From NCBI GenBank assembly GCA_016125285.1, contig WGMA01000008.1:1-58370 (forward strand): a DNA stretch of 58,370 bases. The letters are read 5' to 3'. Below the pieces are notes generated by a model. It made no database searches. It was not told the DNA's origin and saw only the letters and a program-made list of their open reading frames with translations. The translations under genes and the position numbers were made by a program. Every line of letters starts with the position of its first letter. Within the stretch, counting starts at the first letter, position 1. This DNA is from Phycisphaera sp. (GTDB lineage Bacteria; Planctomycetota; Phycisphaerae; Phycisphaerales; Zrk34). Shown in pieces: positions 7,836-15,246 of this stretch.

Positions 7836-8456
7836 TCAGCGGTGCTTCGCGGCCTCGACCTCGTGCATCACGTTCTTGTAGCAGTCGTAGCACACGCCGT
7901 GGGTGAGTCGGGGCACGGGGCCGTCACCGAACGCGTCCCAGCGGGCCGTCGCTTCGTCGATCTCGATCCAGAGGTCGTCGATGCGCGCCCGCTTGCACCA
8001 GGCGCACACGGTGACCCACTCGTCGCTGCGTCGAGCCGCGGGGTCGAGCAGCGGTTGATATGGGCGAGTCTCGCTCCGCAGCATCGTGCTGGTCAGTCGC
8101 AGGCCGCGGTCGGCGAGCGATGTGATCGACATCACCATGTAACGCTTGAGGGTGGGCGCGTCGCAGCGGAACGGCACGACGATCTCGCGCCCCGACCGCG
8201 CCACAGCGAACAACGCCGCGTAGAGATCACGCGTGCCTTCGTCGTGGATGTAATCCCAGATCGGCCGACCGACGACGTCGCCCGTCGCGGCGATGGCCGG
8301 CGCCTGATTCTCGAGCGCGAACTCCGACCACCCCGGGCCGATCGACACGATCCGGTCGTGGGCGTCCAAGTCGTATTGCCAGCTCTGCTCGCTCAAGTTC
8401 GACTTGCCGGGCGTGTACGTCCGCATCGGGCGGAGGTGCGGCCACGCTACTCGCAC
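7836..8456 (-). CDS. PAS-like sensor protein with C-terminal CxxC/CxxC domain
   Basis: A 206-residue soluble protein. Residues of about 25-120 look like a PAS fold (YDLDAHDRIVSIGPGW, GRPIWDYIHDEGTRDLYAALF). The C-terminus has the CAWCKR...HGVCYDCY pattern often found at the end of PAS/GAF signalling proteins, presumably a small zinc module. No kinase, cyclase or DNA-binding output is present, so it may act by binding a partner. The GTG at 8456 overlaps the end of the aspartate kinase gene by 10 bp; an ATG at 8426 is possible but has no ribosome site. A TATAAT inside the kinase gene would start the mRNA two bases before the GTG. Confidence 0.75.
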   Translation of the reverse strand: MRVAWPHLRPMRTYTPGKSNLSEQSWQYDLDAHDRIVSIGPGWSEFALENQAPAIAATGDVVGRPIWDYIHDEGTRDLYAALFAVARSGREIVVPFRCDAPTLKRYMVMSITSLADRGLRLTSTMLRSETRPYQPLLDPAARRSDEWVTVCAWCKRARIDDLWIEIDEATARWDAFGDGPVPRLTHGVCYDCYKNVMHEVEAAKHR

Positions 8457-9769
8457 ACAAATCGATTATAGATCGCCCGCATCGCGGTTTCGAAGTCGTC
8501 GGCCTCGACGCCGACAATGATGTTCAGCTCGCTGGAGCCCTGGTCGATCATGCGGACGTTGACGCCGGCGTCACCGAGGGCGCCGAACAGCTTGGCGGAC
8601 ATGCCCGGCGTGTGGGCCATGCCGCGGCCGACGGTCGCGAGCAGCGCCATGTTGGGCGACACGTCGATGGCGTCGGGCTTCACGGCGCTGGTCAGCTCGT
8701 CGATGAGCGTGTCGATCTTGCCGTCGAGCTGGGCGTCGGCGACGACGACGCTGAGCGTGTCGATGCCGGTGGGCATGTGCTCGAAGCTGACGCCGTTGGC
8801 CTCGAGCACCTCGAGCACGCGTCGGCCGAAGCCGAGCTGGGCGTTCATGAGGGCCTTCTCGATGGCGATGACGGTGAAGTCCTTGCGGCCGGCGATGCCG
8901 GTGATCACGCCGTGCGCGTACTCGCCGGCGCCGTTGGACGGCACGATCATCGTGCCGGGGTTGTCGGGCTCGTTGGTGTTGCGGATGTTGACGGGGATGC
9001 CGGCGCCGCGGACGGGGAAGATGGCCTCGTCGTGCAGCACGGTCGCGCCCATGTAGGCCAGCTCGCGGAGTTCCTTGTAGGTGACGACCTTGATCGGGCG
9101 CGGGTTGTCGACGACGCGCGGGTCGGCCATGAGCATGCCGGACACGTCGGTCCAGTTCTCGTAGACCTCGGCGCCGACGCCGCGGGCGACCAGCGCGCCG
9201 GTCACGTCGGACCCGCCGCGGCTGAAGGTCTTGATCGTGCCGTCGGGCGTCGCGCCGTAGAAGCCGGGCACGACGGCGCGCTCGTGGCGGCCGAGTCGGT
9301 CGGACATCGCGGCCTGCGTGGCGTCGGCGTCGAACCGGCCGCGCTCATCGAACCGCACCACCTCCGCCGCGTCGACGAAGTCGTAGCCGAGCGCCGCGGC
9401 GACGATGGGCCCGTTGAGCGCCTCGCCGCGCGACGCCGCGTAATCCGCGCTCGCCCCGCCGGCGATCTTCGTCTTCACCTCGTCGAGCAGCGGCGTCATG
9501 TCGAGGTCGACGCCGAGATCCGCGACGATCTGCTTGTAGCGTTCGGCGATGATGGCGAACACGTCGTCGAACGGCACGCCCTGCGTCGCGTGGGCGTGGC
9601 AGAGGTACAGCAGGTCGGTGATCTTCTGGTCGGCCTTGTTGCGCTTGCCCGGGGCCGACGGCACGACGTACCGCCGCGTCGCGTCGGCCTCCACGATCGC
9701 CTTGACCTTCATGATCATCCCGGCGTCGGCCAGCGATGACCCGCCGAACTTCGTTACCTTCACGCCCAT
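8447..9769 (-). CDS. lysC: Aspartate kinase
   Basis: Phosphorylates aspartate, the first step toward lysine, threonine, methionine and diaminopimelate, in the cytoplasm. It has 440 residues. The N-terminal amino-acid-kinase domain begins VTKFGGSSLADAG (the nucleotide-binding KFGGSS), with SRGEALNG and TFSRGGSDVTGALVA later. Two ACT domains occupy about 300-440 (DFTVIAIEKALMNAQLGFGRRVLEVLEANGVSFEHMPTG is the first), consistent with feedback control by end-product amino acids. GAAGGA lies about nine bases before the ATG. It is monofunctional, with no homoserine dehydrogenase fused. Confidence 0.95.
   Translation of the reverse strand: MGVKVTKFGGSSLADAGMIMKVKAIVEADATRRYVVPSAPGKRNKADQKITDLLYLCHAHATQGVPFDDVFAIIAERYKQIVADLGVDLDMTPLLDEVKTKIAGGASADYAASRGEALNGPIVAAALGYDFVDAAEVVRFDERGRFDADATQAAMSDRLGRHERAVVPGFYGATPDGTIKTFSRGGSDVTGALVARGVGAEVYENWTDVSGMLMADPRVVDNPRPIKVVTYKELRELAYMGATVLHDEAIFPVRGAGIPVNIRNTNEPDNPGTMIVPSNGAGEYAHGVITGIAGRKDFTVIAIEKALMNAQLGFGRRVLEVLEANGVSFEHMPTGIDTLSVVVADAQLDGKIDTLIDELTSAVKPDAIDVSPNMALLATVGRGMAHTPGMSAKLFGALGDAGVNVRMIDQGSSELNIIVGVEADDFETAMRAIYNRFVCE
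8465..8470 (-). promoter_or_regulatory. -10 box TATAAT inside the end of lysC, for the PAS protein gene
   Basis: A perfect TATAAT on the minus strand falls in the last codons of the aspartate kinase gene. Transcription would begin near 8458, two bases before the GTG at 8456. No Shine-Dalgarno is visible, so a leaderless mRNA is suggested. Confidence 0.45.
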
Positions 9770-9825
9770 CTCGTGTCGTCCTTCGTCTGGTGTGCCGCGT
9801 TTCCGCGGGAAAAATCGGGTCGGGC

Positions 9826-9853
9826 ATTGTAGCGGAACGGCGCGACGGTTAAA
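9826..9853 (-). promoter_or_regulatory. Possible promoter for lysC (TTTAAC-N16-TACAAT)
   Basis: On the minus strand, TTTAAC (9853-9848) and TACAAT (9831-9826) are 16 bases apart in the divergent region between lysC and the plus-strand sulfatase. The -10 is good and the -35 weak. Confidence 0.4.
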
Positions 9854-9990
9854 GGGGCGTTCGCCGGACCCGGCCCGGCCCGCCGAGGCGCCGCGTGCGC
9901 GACTATGCTATGGTGACCCGATCGGACCGCCGCGGCGGGCCGGCTATCATCAACGAACACCGACGCTTCGTTACCGCTGGAGAATCGACC

Positions 9991-11958
9991 ATGAGGTGGA
10001 CATCGTGTGCCCTGATCGTGCTCGTCGCCGCGTTCGCCGTCGCCGGCCCCGCCAACACCGCCCGCGCCGATCGGCCCAACATCCTCTGGATCACCGCCGA
10101 GGACATGAGCCAGACGCTCGGCTGCTACGGTGACGCCTACGCGATCACGCCGAACCTCGACAAGCTCGCGTCGGAGTCCGTGCTGTACACCAACGGGTTC
10201 GCCACCGCGCCGGTCTGCTCGCCGTCACGCTCCTGCCTGATCAACGGCACGTATTCCCAGTCGCAGGGCACACAGCACATGCGGTCGGCCTTCCCGCTGC
10301 CCGATTACATGCGCGGCTTCCCGAGCTTCCTCCGCGACGTCGGCTACTACACCACCAACAACGTCAAGACCGACTACAACTCCGGCAGCTGGGACGCGAT
10401 CATCAAGGCGTCGTGGGACGACTCGTCGGACACCGCCACATGGCGGAACAACCCCGACAAGTCGCGCCCCTTCTTCAGCATCTTCAACCTGATGACGTCG
10501 CACCAGAGCCGCACGATGGTCTGGCCCTACGAGAAGTTCGTCGCGGAGGTGCAGAGCAAGCTGACGTCCGCCGAGATCCACGACCCGGCCAGCGCGCCTG
10601 TGCCGCCCTACTACCCCGACACGCCGGTGGTCCGCCGGACCATCGCGCGGTTCTACGACTGCGTGACGGCGATGGACAAGGAGGTCGGCGCGATCCTCAA
10701 GCAGCTCGAGGACGACGGCCTGGCCGAGGACACGATCGTGTTTTTCTACTCGGACCACGGCTCGGGCATGCCGCGCCACAAGCGGGCGTTGTTCGATACC
10801 GGCACGAAGGTCGCGATGATGATCCGCGTGCCGAACAAGTGGAAGCACCTCGTGCCCGCCGCGTTCACGCCCGGCGCGAAGATCGATCAGCTCGTCAGCT
10901 TCGTCGACTTCGGCCCGACGGTGCTGAGCCTCGCGGGGGTCGACATCCCCGAGTGGATGCAGGGCAAGCCGTTCCTCGGCCCGAAGGCGAGCTGGCCTCG
11001 CGAGTTCGTGTACTGCCACCGCGACCGCGTCGACGAGGTCAGCGACATGGCGCGATCCGTGCGGGACAAGCGATACCTGTACATCCGCAACTACATGCCG
11101 CACCTGTCGTACAACCAGCCCACGGCGTGGCCCGACCTCAGCGAGATCCGGCACGAGTTCTACCGGCTGGCGCAGCGCGACAAGATGACCGACGCGCAGT
11201 GGCAGTTCGCCGGTCCGACGCGTCGCGCCGAAGAGCTGTACGACTGCGTCGAGGACCCGCTGAACCTGCACAACCTCGTCGGCTCGCGGGAGCACGCGGA
11301 GGTGCTGCTGCGGATGCGGGCGGCGCTGAAGGAGCACCTCGCGACGACGGCGGACCTCGGCTTCATGCCCGAGGCGCAGCAGTGGCAGCGTGTCGAGGCC
11401 AGCGGTATGACCGCCTGGGAGCTCGGCGAGCGCGCGCTGCACAAGACCGGCGTCGGCGACGACGTCGCCAAGACGTACAACCAGGACCGCGCCGTCGCCG
11501 CGGCGTCGATGGTGCGGCTGCGTCGTGAGACCGACATCGTCATGCATCTCGAGGACCCCGATCCGACGGTGCGTTACTGGGCGGCGGTCGCGATGAACGC
11601 ACGGACCTCGATCTCGAAGGAAGGGTTCGCGGCGTTGACGAAGGCGCTGCAGGACGGCGACATCTCCGTCCGCTGCGAGGCCGCCGACGCGCTGGCGCGT
11701 CACGATCACGTCGACGGAGCGCTGCCGGTGCTGATCGCGGCGCTGGACAGCAAGAACCTCGCCGCGGTGCTCTACGCCGCGCGTGCCATCGAGCTGCTCG
11801 GCGACAAGGCCGCGGCCGCCGAGCCCGCGATGAAGGCGCTCGACACCCGCATGAAGGGCATGCGTCCGGCCGACATCCCCGCGACCGTCGTCCAGCCGGG
11901 CGACCTCGACATGGCGATGTTCATCGGCTTCGCGACGCAGGCGTTCCTCAACCGCTGA
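9991..11958 (+). CDS. Secreted sulfatase with C-terminal HEAT repeats
   Basis: A formylglycine-dependent sulfatase of 655 residues. It has a signal peptide (about 1-26, ANTARA|D), the metal-site segment LWITAEDMS and a canonical activation motif C76-S-P-S-R80, with SDHGSG later. About residues 490-635 form HEAT-like helices (DPDPTVRYWAAVAMN, DGDISVRCEAADALARHD). The ATG at 9991 follows a GGAGA ribosome site; an upstream in-frame ATG at 9895 is rejected because the signal peptide starts here. The domain plan matches the sulfatase at 4241-6097, so the two are probably paralogues for related sulfated glycans. A TATCAT at 9945-9950 is a possible -10. Confidence 0.93.
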   Translation: MRWTSCALIVLVAAFAVAGPANTARADRPNILWITAEDMSQTLGCYGDAYAITPNLDKLASESVLYTNGFATAPVCSPSRSCLINGTYSQSQGTQHMRSAFPLPDYMRGFPSFLRDVGYYTTNNVKTDYNSGSWDAIIKASWDDSSDTATWRNNPDKSRPFFSIFNLMTSHQSRTMVWPYEKFVAEVQSKLTSAEIHDPASAPVPPYYPDTPVVRRTIARFYDCVTAMDKEVGAILKQLEDDGLAEDTIVFFYSDHGSGMPRHKRALFDTGTKVAMMIRVPNKWKHLVPAAFTPGAKIDQLVSFVDFGPTVLSLAGVDIPEWMQGKPFLGPKASWPREFVYCHRDRVDEVSDMARSVRDKRYLYIRNYMPHLSYNQPTAWPDLSEIRHEFYRLAQRDKMTDAQWQFAGPTRRAEELYDCVEDPLNLHNLVGSREHAEVLLRMRAALKEHLATTADLGFMPEAQQWQRVEASGMTAWELGERALHKTGVGDDVAKTYNQDRAVAAASMVRLRRETDIVMHLEDPDPTVRYWAAVAMNARTSISKEGFAALTKALQDGDISVRCEAADALARHDHVDGALPVLIAALDSKNLAAVLYAARAIELLGDKAAAAEPAMKALDTRMKGMRPADIPATVVQPGDLDMAMFIGFATQAFLNR

Positions 11959-12144
11959 CCCCGACCGGCACGTCAGGCAAATGCCGAATCTCGCCTGCGT
12001 TGTGGCGTAAACCCTTGACGCCGCATGCTCGTTGCGCGAAGCTGTCGCCCTTGCCGGAACGACGCGCGAGGCGAAACCGCACGCGTCACCCTGCCTACAA
12101 TGCCGCTCGGTGTAACCCACCGCGCGACGTTCATAAGGGGATCG

Positions 12145-13590
12145 ATGTTGAAACGACTTTCCGTAACGTGGCTGATACTCGGCGCGATCGGCGTGCTGAG
12201 CTGGGCGGCTGGACCCGCGAAGGCGCAGAGCAATGGCGACCTGATCAAGAGCCTCGAACGCCAGATGCGTCAGTATGACGAGGTCTCCCGGCAGAAGGTC
12301 TCCGCCAACCAGCCGATCAGCGAACGCCTGTTGATCGACTACGGCGGATCGGTGCGGTTCGGATTCCTCAGCGTCGACGACGAGCAGGGCCACGCGCGGA
12401 TCCTGCGGCAGTCCGACGCCCTGCTGTACGTGCTCGCCGAGCTCGACGGCGCTCACCGCTTCTACGGCCAGCTCCGCTTCCTCTACAACGACTTCAACGA
12501 CGGCGACTCGTTCACCGGCGACGGCGACGAGTTCGAAGACCCGATCGCCGACCGCTACTGGTATCAGTTCGACCTGCGCGGGCTGCATCAGGCGCAGACC
12601 GGCGAGTGGTCGGACGCGAACGTCAACGTGAAGGTCGGCCGCCAGTTCGTGCAGTGGGGCGCGGGCCTGGCGTTGAGCGACGTGCTGTACGCCGGCGTGT
12701 TCGACTTCGAGCTGGCGGACTTCGGGTTCGTCGGCCTGGTCGGGCTGACGCCGGACGACGACACCGTCGACTTCAACGCGTCGCGCCCGGAGTTCGACGA
12801 GAACACGCGCCGGGCTTACTACGGCGGCATGTTCGAGTACCGCGGCCTGGCCGAGCACCGTCCCTACGTGTCGTTCCTCGCGCAGCGTGACCACAACGAC
12901 AACAACGACGTGTTCGCCCCCACGACGCGGTTCGGGTACGACTCGGAGTACATCGGCGTCGGTTCGCAGGGCGCGATCGGGCCGGTGATCACCTACCGCG
13001 CGGAGCTCATGCACGAGAGCGGCTCGACGTACAGCGACCCGACGCGCGGCACGCCGCAGACGCGTGACAAGGTCGACGCGTGGGCCGGCGTGCTGACGCT
13101 GATCTACGCCCTGCGCGACGCCAACGACACGCGGACCGAGTTCGAGCTGCTCGGCGCCAGCGGTGACGGCGACCGCATCGACGGTTCCGACACCATCGGC
13201 GGCAACCTCACCGGCACCGATGACAACGCCTTCAACAGCCTCGGTTACGTCAACACGGGCCTCGCCCTGTCGCCCGACCTGCCCAACCTGTTGATGCTGC
13301 GGTTCGGCGCCAGCACGTCGCCGGCCGTGTCGCTGCTCGACAACGACTGGCTCCGCGTCGGCGTCAACGGCTTCCTGTTCTTCAAGACCGACGCCAACGC
13401 CGCGATGAGCATCGCGACCGACGACAACAAGTTCGTCGGCGGCGAGGTCGACCTGCTGCTCGACTACCGCATCACCTCGGACGTCACCGCGAGCCTGCGC
13501 TACGGCGTGTTCTTCCCCGGCGCCGCGATCCCCGAGACGCAGGACAACATCCGCCAATTCTTCTACGCGGGGGTGAGCTATGCGTTCTGA
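12145..13590 (+). CDS. Outer-membrane beta-barrel (alginate-export/porin-like) protein
   Basis: A 481-residue exported protein with a signal peptide (about 1-29, AGPAKAQS). The rest alternates polar and aromatic strands typical of a barrel (GGSVRFGFLSV, HRFYGQLRFLYNDF, NVNVKVGRQFVQWGAGLAL). It ends in phenylalanine (YAGVSYAF), the usual last residue of outer-membrane barrels. The pattern resembles alginate-export/porin families; substrate unknown. The ATG at 12145 is chosen because AAGGGGA is at 12135-12141 and the signal peptide follows. It overlaps the lipoprotein gene by 11 bp and leads the porin, lipoprotein, FecR, cyclase series. Confidence 0.8.
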   Translation: MLKRLSVTWLILGAIGVLSWAAGPAKAQSNGDLIKSLERQMRQYDEVSRQKVSANQPISERLLIDYGGSVRFGFLSVDDEQGHARILRQSDALLYVLAELDGAHRFYGQLRFLYNDFNDGDSFTGDGDEFEDPIADRYWYQFDLRGLHQAQTGEWSDANVNVKVGRQFVQWGAGLALSDVLYAGVFDFELADFGFVGLVGLTPDDDTVDFNASRPEFDENTRRAYYGGMFEYRGLAEHRPYVSFLAQRDHNDNNDVFAPTTRFGYDSEYIGVGSQGAIGPVITYRAELMHESGSTYSDPTRGTPQTRDKVDAWAGVLTLIYALRDANDTRTEFELLGASGDGDRIDGSDTIGGNLTGTDDNAFNSLGYVNTGLALSPDLPNLLMLRFGASTSPAVSLLDNDWLRVGVNGFLFFKTDANAAMSIATDDNKFVGGEVDLLLDYRITSDVTASLRYGVFFPGAAIPETQDNIRQFFYAGVSYAF

Positions 13591-14125
13591 TCGAAACCTT
13601 GCGACATTCGTGCTCGCGGCCGTCGCCGTCGCCCTGACGCTGACCCTGTCGGCCGGCTGTCAGCGGAGCATGGCGAAGAGCTCGGTCGTGGACACCTACC
13701 CCGACGCGGCCGGGGAGCTGGACTACTGGGACAAGGTCGCCACGCGTCGCGCCGTGACCAACAACGACGCGCTGCACGGGCTGCTGCTCACCGCGGACAA
13801 CGCTTCGCCGGCGACGTGGGAAGAACGCCTCGCCGCGGCGCGCGACCACGGATGGATCGGCGCCAACGACACGCTCGACGCCAACGCGACGGCGACGATG
13901 GGCACGGTCGCGGTCGCGGCGTGCGACATCCTGCATATCAAGGGCGGCCTGACGATGCGTGTGTTCGGCCCGTCGCCGCGCTACTGTGTCAAAGAGCTCG
14001 TGTATTTGGAGATGATCCCGAGCCGCAGCGACAACCAGTCGCTCAGCGGCCTGGAGTTCATCGACGTGATCAGCCGCATCGAGGATCGCCGCAACGTCGC
14101 CGCCGCCGCGCCGGCCGGCCAGTGA
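13580..14125 (+). CDS. Lipoprotein of unknown function
   Basis: A 181-residue protein with a lipoprotein signal (LSAGC, lipidated cysteine at residue 27). No family is recognised. The mature part is mixed alpha/beta with three further cysteines or so and no obvious catalytic motif. Its ATG lies inside the end of the porin gene, so the two are probably translationally coupled, which points to a joint role at the outer membrane. Confidence 0.75.
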   Translation: MRSDRNLATFVLAAVAVALTLTLSAGCQRSMAKSSVVDTYPDAAGELDYWDKVATRRAVTNNDALHGLLLTADNASPATWEERLAAARDHGWIGANDTLDANATATMGTVAVAACDILHIKGGLTMRVFGPSPRYCVKELVYLEMIPSRSDNQSLSGLEFIDVISRIEDRRNVAAAAPAGQ

Positions 14126-14156
14126 CACGCCACACGAGGGATTGAGAGTGACCGCC

Positions 14157-14192
14157 ATGACGAACATGACGAACATGACGAACATGACGAAA
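14157..14192 (+). repeat. 9-bp tandem repeat (atgacgaac) at a gene start
   Basis: Three exact copies of atgacgaac and a fourth, atgacgaaa, encode Met-Thr-Asn three times and then Met-Thr-Lys at the N-terminus of the FecR-domain protein. Each copy carries its own in-frame ATG. Confidence 0.9.
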
Positions 14193-15194
14193 CACACGAT
14201 CGCGATCGCCCGCCGTCTCGCGATCGCCCTGCTGCTCGCGACGCCTGTCGTCACCTCCGCGCAGGACAAGGCCGCCGACGCAAAACCGGCCGACGCCGCA
14301 CCGGCCCCCGCCGCGGAGGCCGCGCCGGAAGCGCCCGCCGCCGAGGCGGCGCCGCCGAAGCTCGCCCCGCGCGACGCCGACGACATCGCCGACGCCGCGG
14401 CCAGGCTCGGCGCGATCGCCAAGGACGCCGCGCAGCCGCTCGCGGAGGGCGAGATAAAGGTGCTCAGCGCGGTGGTCATGGCCGTCGAGGGCCGCGCCCA
14501 GTGGCGTCAGGACGAGAACGCCGCGTGGAAGGACGCCGCGGTCGACGACATGCTCAAGCCCGAAGCGTTGATCCGCACGGGCCGCGAGTCGACGCTGGCG
14601 CTGCGTGTCGGCCTCAACGCGACGGTCTTCGTCGATCGCAACTCGCGTGTGAAGCTGCCGCAGATCGTGCAGGCGGGCTCGACGCTCAGCACGAAGATGC
14701 AGATCTACCGCGGCCGGGCCGACATCAAGGTCGACAAGGTCGGCCTGACGAACGACTTCTCCGTCGTCACACCGTCGACGACGCTCGCGGTGCGCGGCAC
14801 GGGGTTCAGCTGCGACGTCGGCGCGCTGTTCGGCACGCGGACGATCGGCGCCCGCACCAACCTGATGCGTGCGATCGAGGCGCGGTACTTCGTCCGTAGC
14901 GACCGCTTCTTCCTGTCGGGCAACGCCACGAGCGACGGCGTCTACCGCAGCCCCGCCGTCAACGAGCTCGGCCGATCGTTCGGCCCGCCGCCGCTGATCG
15001 GCCAGATCATGCAGGGCGACCGCACGCTGACCTCCACCGGCAGCTTCCTGCGCGACCCGATGGCTCGCCCACCCGAGGGACGTGACGAGATCACGATCCA
15101 GCGGAGCATCGACGTCAAGGCCCAGCGGCCCAGCTTCTTCCGCTTCCCCAACGGCGACGGCGGCGGCGGCGTGCTGACCGACGGCGGCAACTGA
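14157..15194 (+). CDS. Secreted FecR-domain protein
   Basis: A 345-residue exported protein with a signal peptide ending near VTSAQD, a long Ala/Pro/Glu-rich linker and a FecR domain (about 110-215: LIRTGRESTLALRVG, TVFVDRNSRVKLPQ, VVTPSTTLAVRGTGFSCD). It has no anti-sigma segment and no sigma gene beside it, so it is not a classic FecR regulator. FecR folds of this kind often sit beside CHASE2 cyclases, as here. The start is uncertain: four in-frame ATGs occur in a 9-bp repeat from 14157, and GTG 14148 or TTG 14142 are possible, with GAGGG at 14136-14140. Confidence 0.8.
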   Translation: MTNMTNMTNMTKHTIAIARRLAIALLLATPVVTSAQDKAADAKPADAAPAPAAEAAPEAPAAEAAPPKLAPRDADDIADAAARLGAIAKDAAQPLAEGEIKVLSAVVMAVEGRAQWRQDENAAWKDAAVDDMLKPEALIRTGRESTLALRVGLNATVFVDRNSRVKLPQIVQAGSTLSTKMQIYRGRADIKVDKVGLTNDFSVVTPSTTLAVRGTGFSCDVGALFGTRTIGARTNLMRAIEARYFVRSDRFFLSGNATSDGVYRSPAVNELGRSFGPPPLIGQIMQGDRTLTSTGSFLRDPMARPPEGRDEITIQRSIDVKAQRPSFFRFPNGDGGGGVLTDGGN

Positions 15195-15230
15195 CGACTG
15201 CCGGCTTGCGCGCGGCCGACGCGGGCCTCG

Positions 15231-15239
15231 TGTTATCAT
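15231..15239 (+). promoter_or_regulatory. Extended -10 (TG-t-TATCAT) before the CHASE2 cyclase gene
   Basis: TGtTATCAT at 15231-15239 has the TG-N extension. Transcription would start near 15246, one base before the GTG at 15247, where no Shine-Dalgarno exists. The gene could thus have its own leaderless transcript besides read-through from the upstream genes. Confidence 0.45.
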
Positions 15240-15246
15240 CCGCATC

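Noticed and set aside
10225-13557. A 1110-codon minus-strand open frame opposite the second sulfatase and the porin
   Set aside because: Antisense shadow of GC-rich coding DNA; no ribosome site, no recognisable motif, and Arg/Val/His-rich composition.
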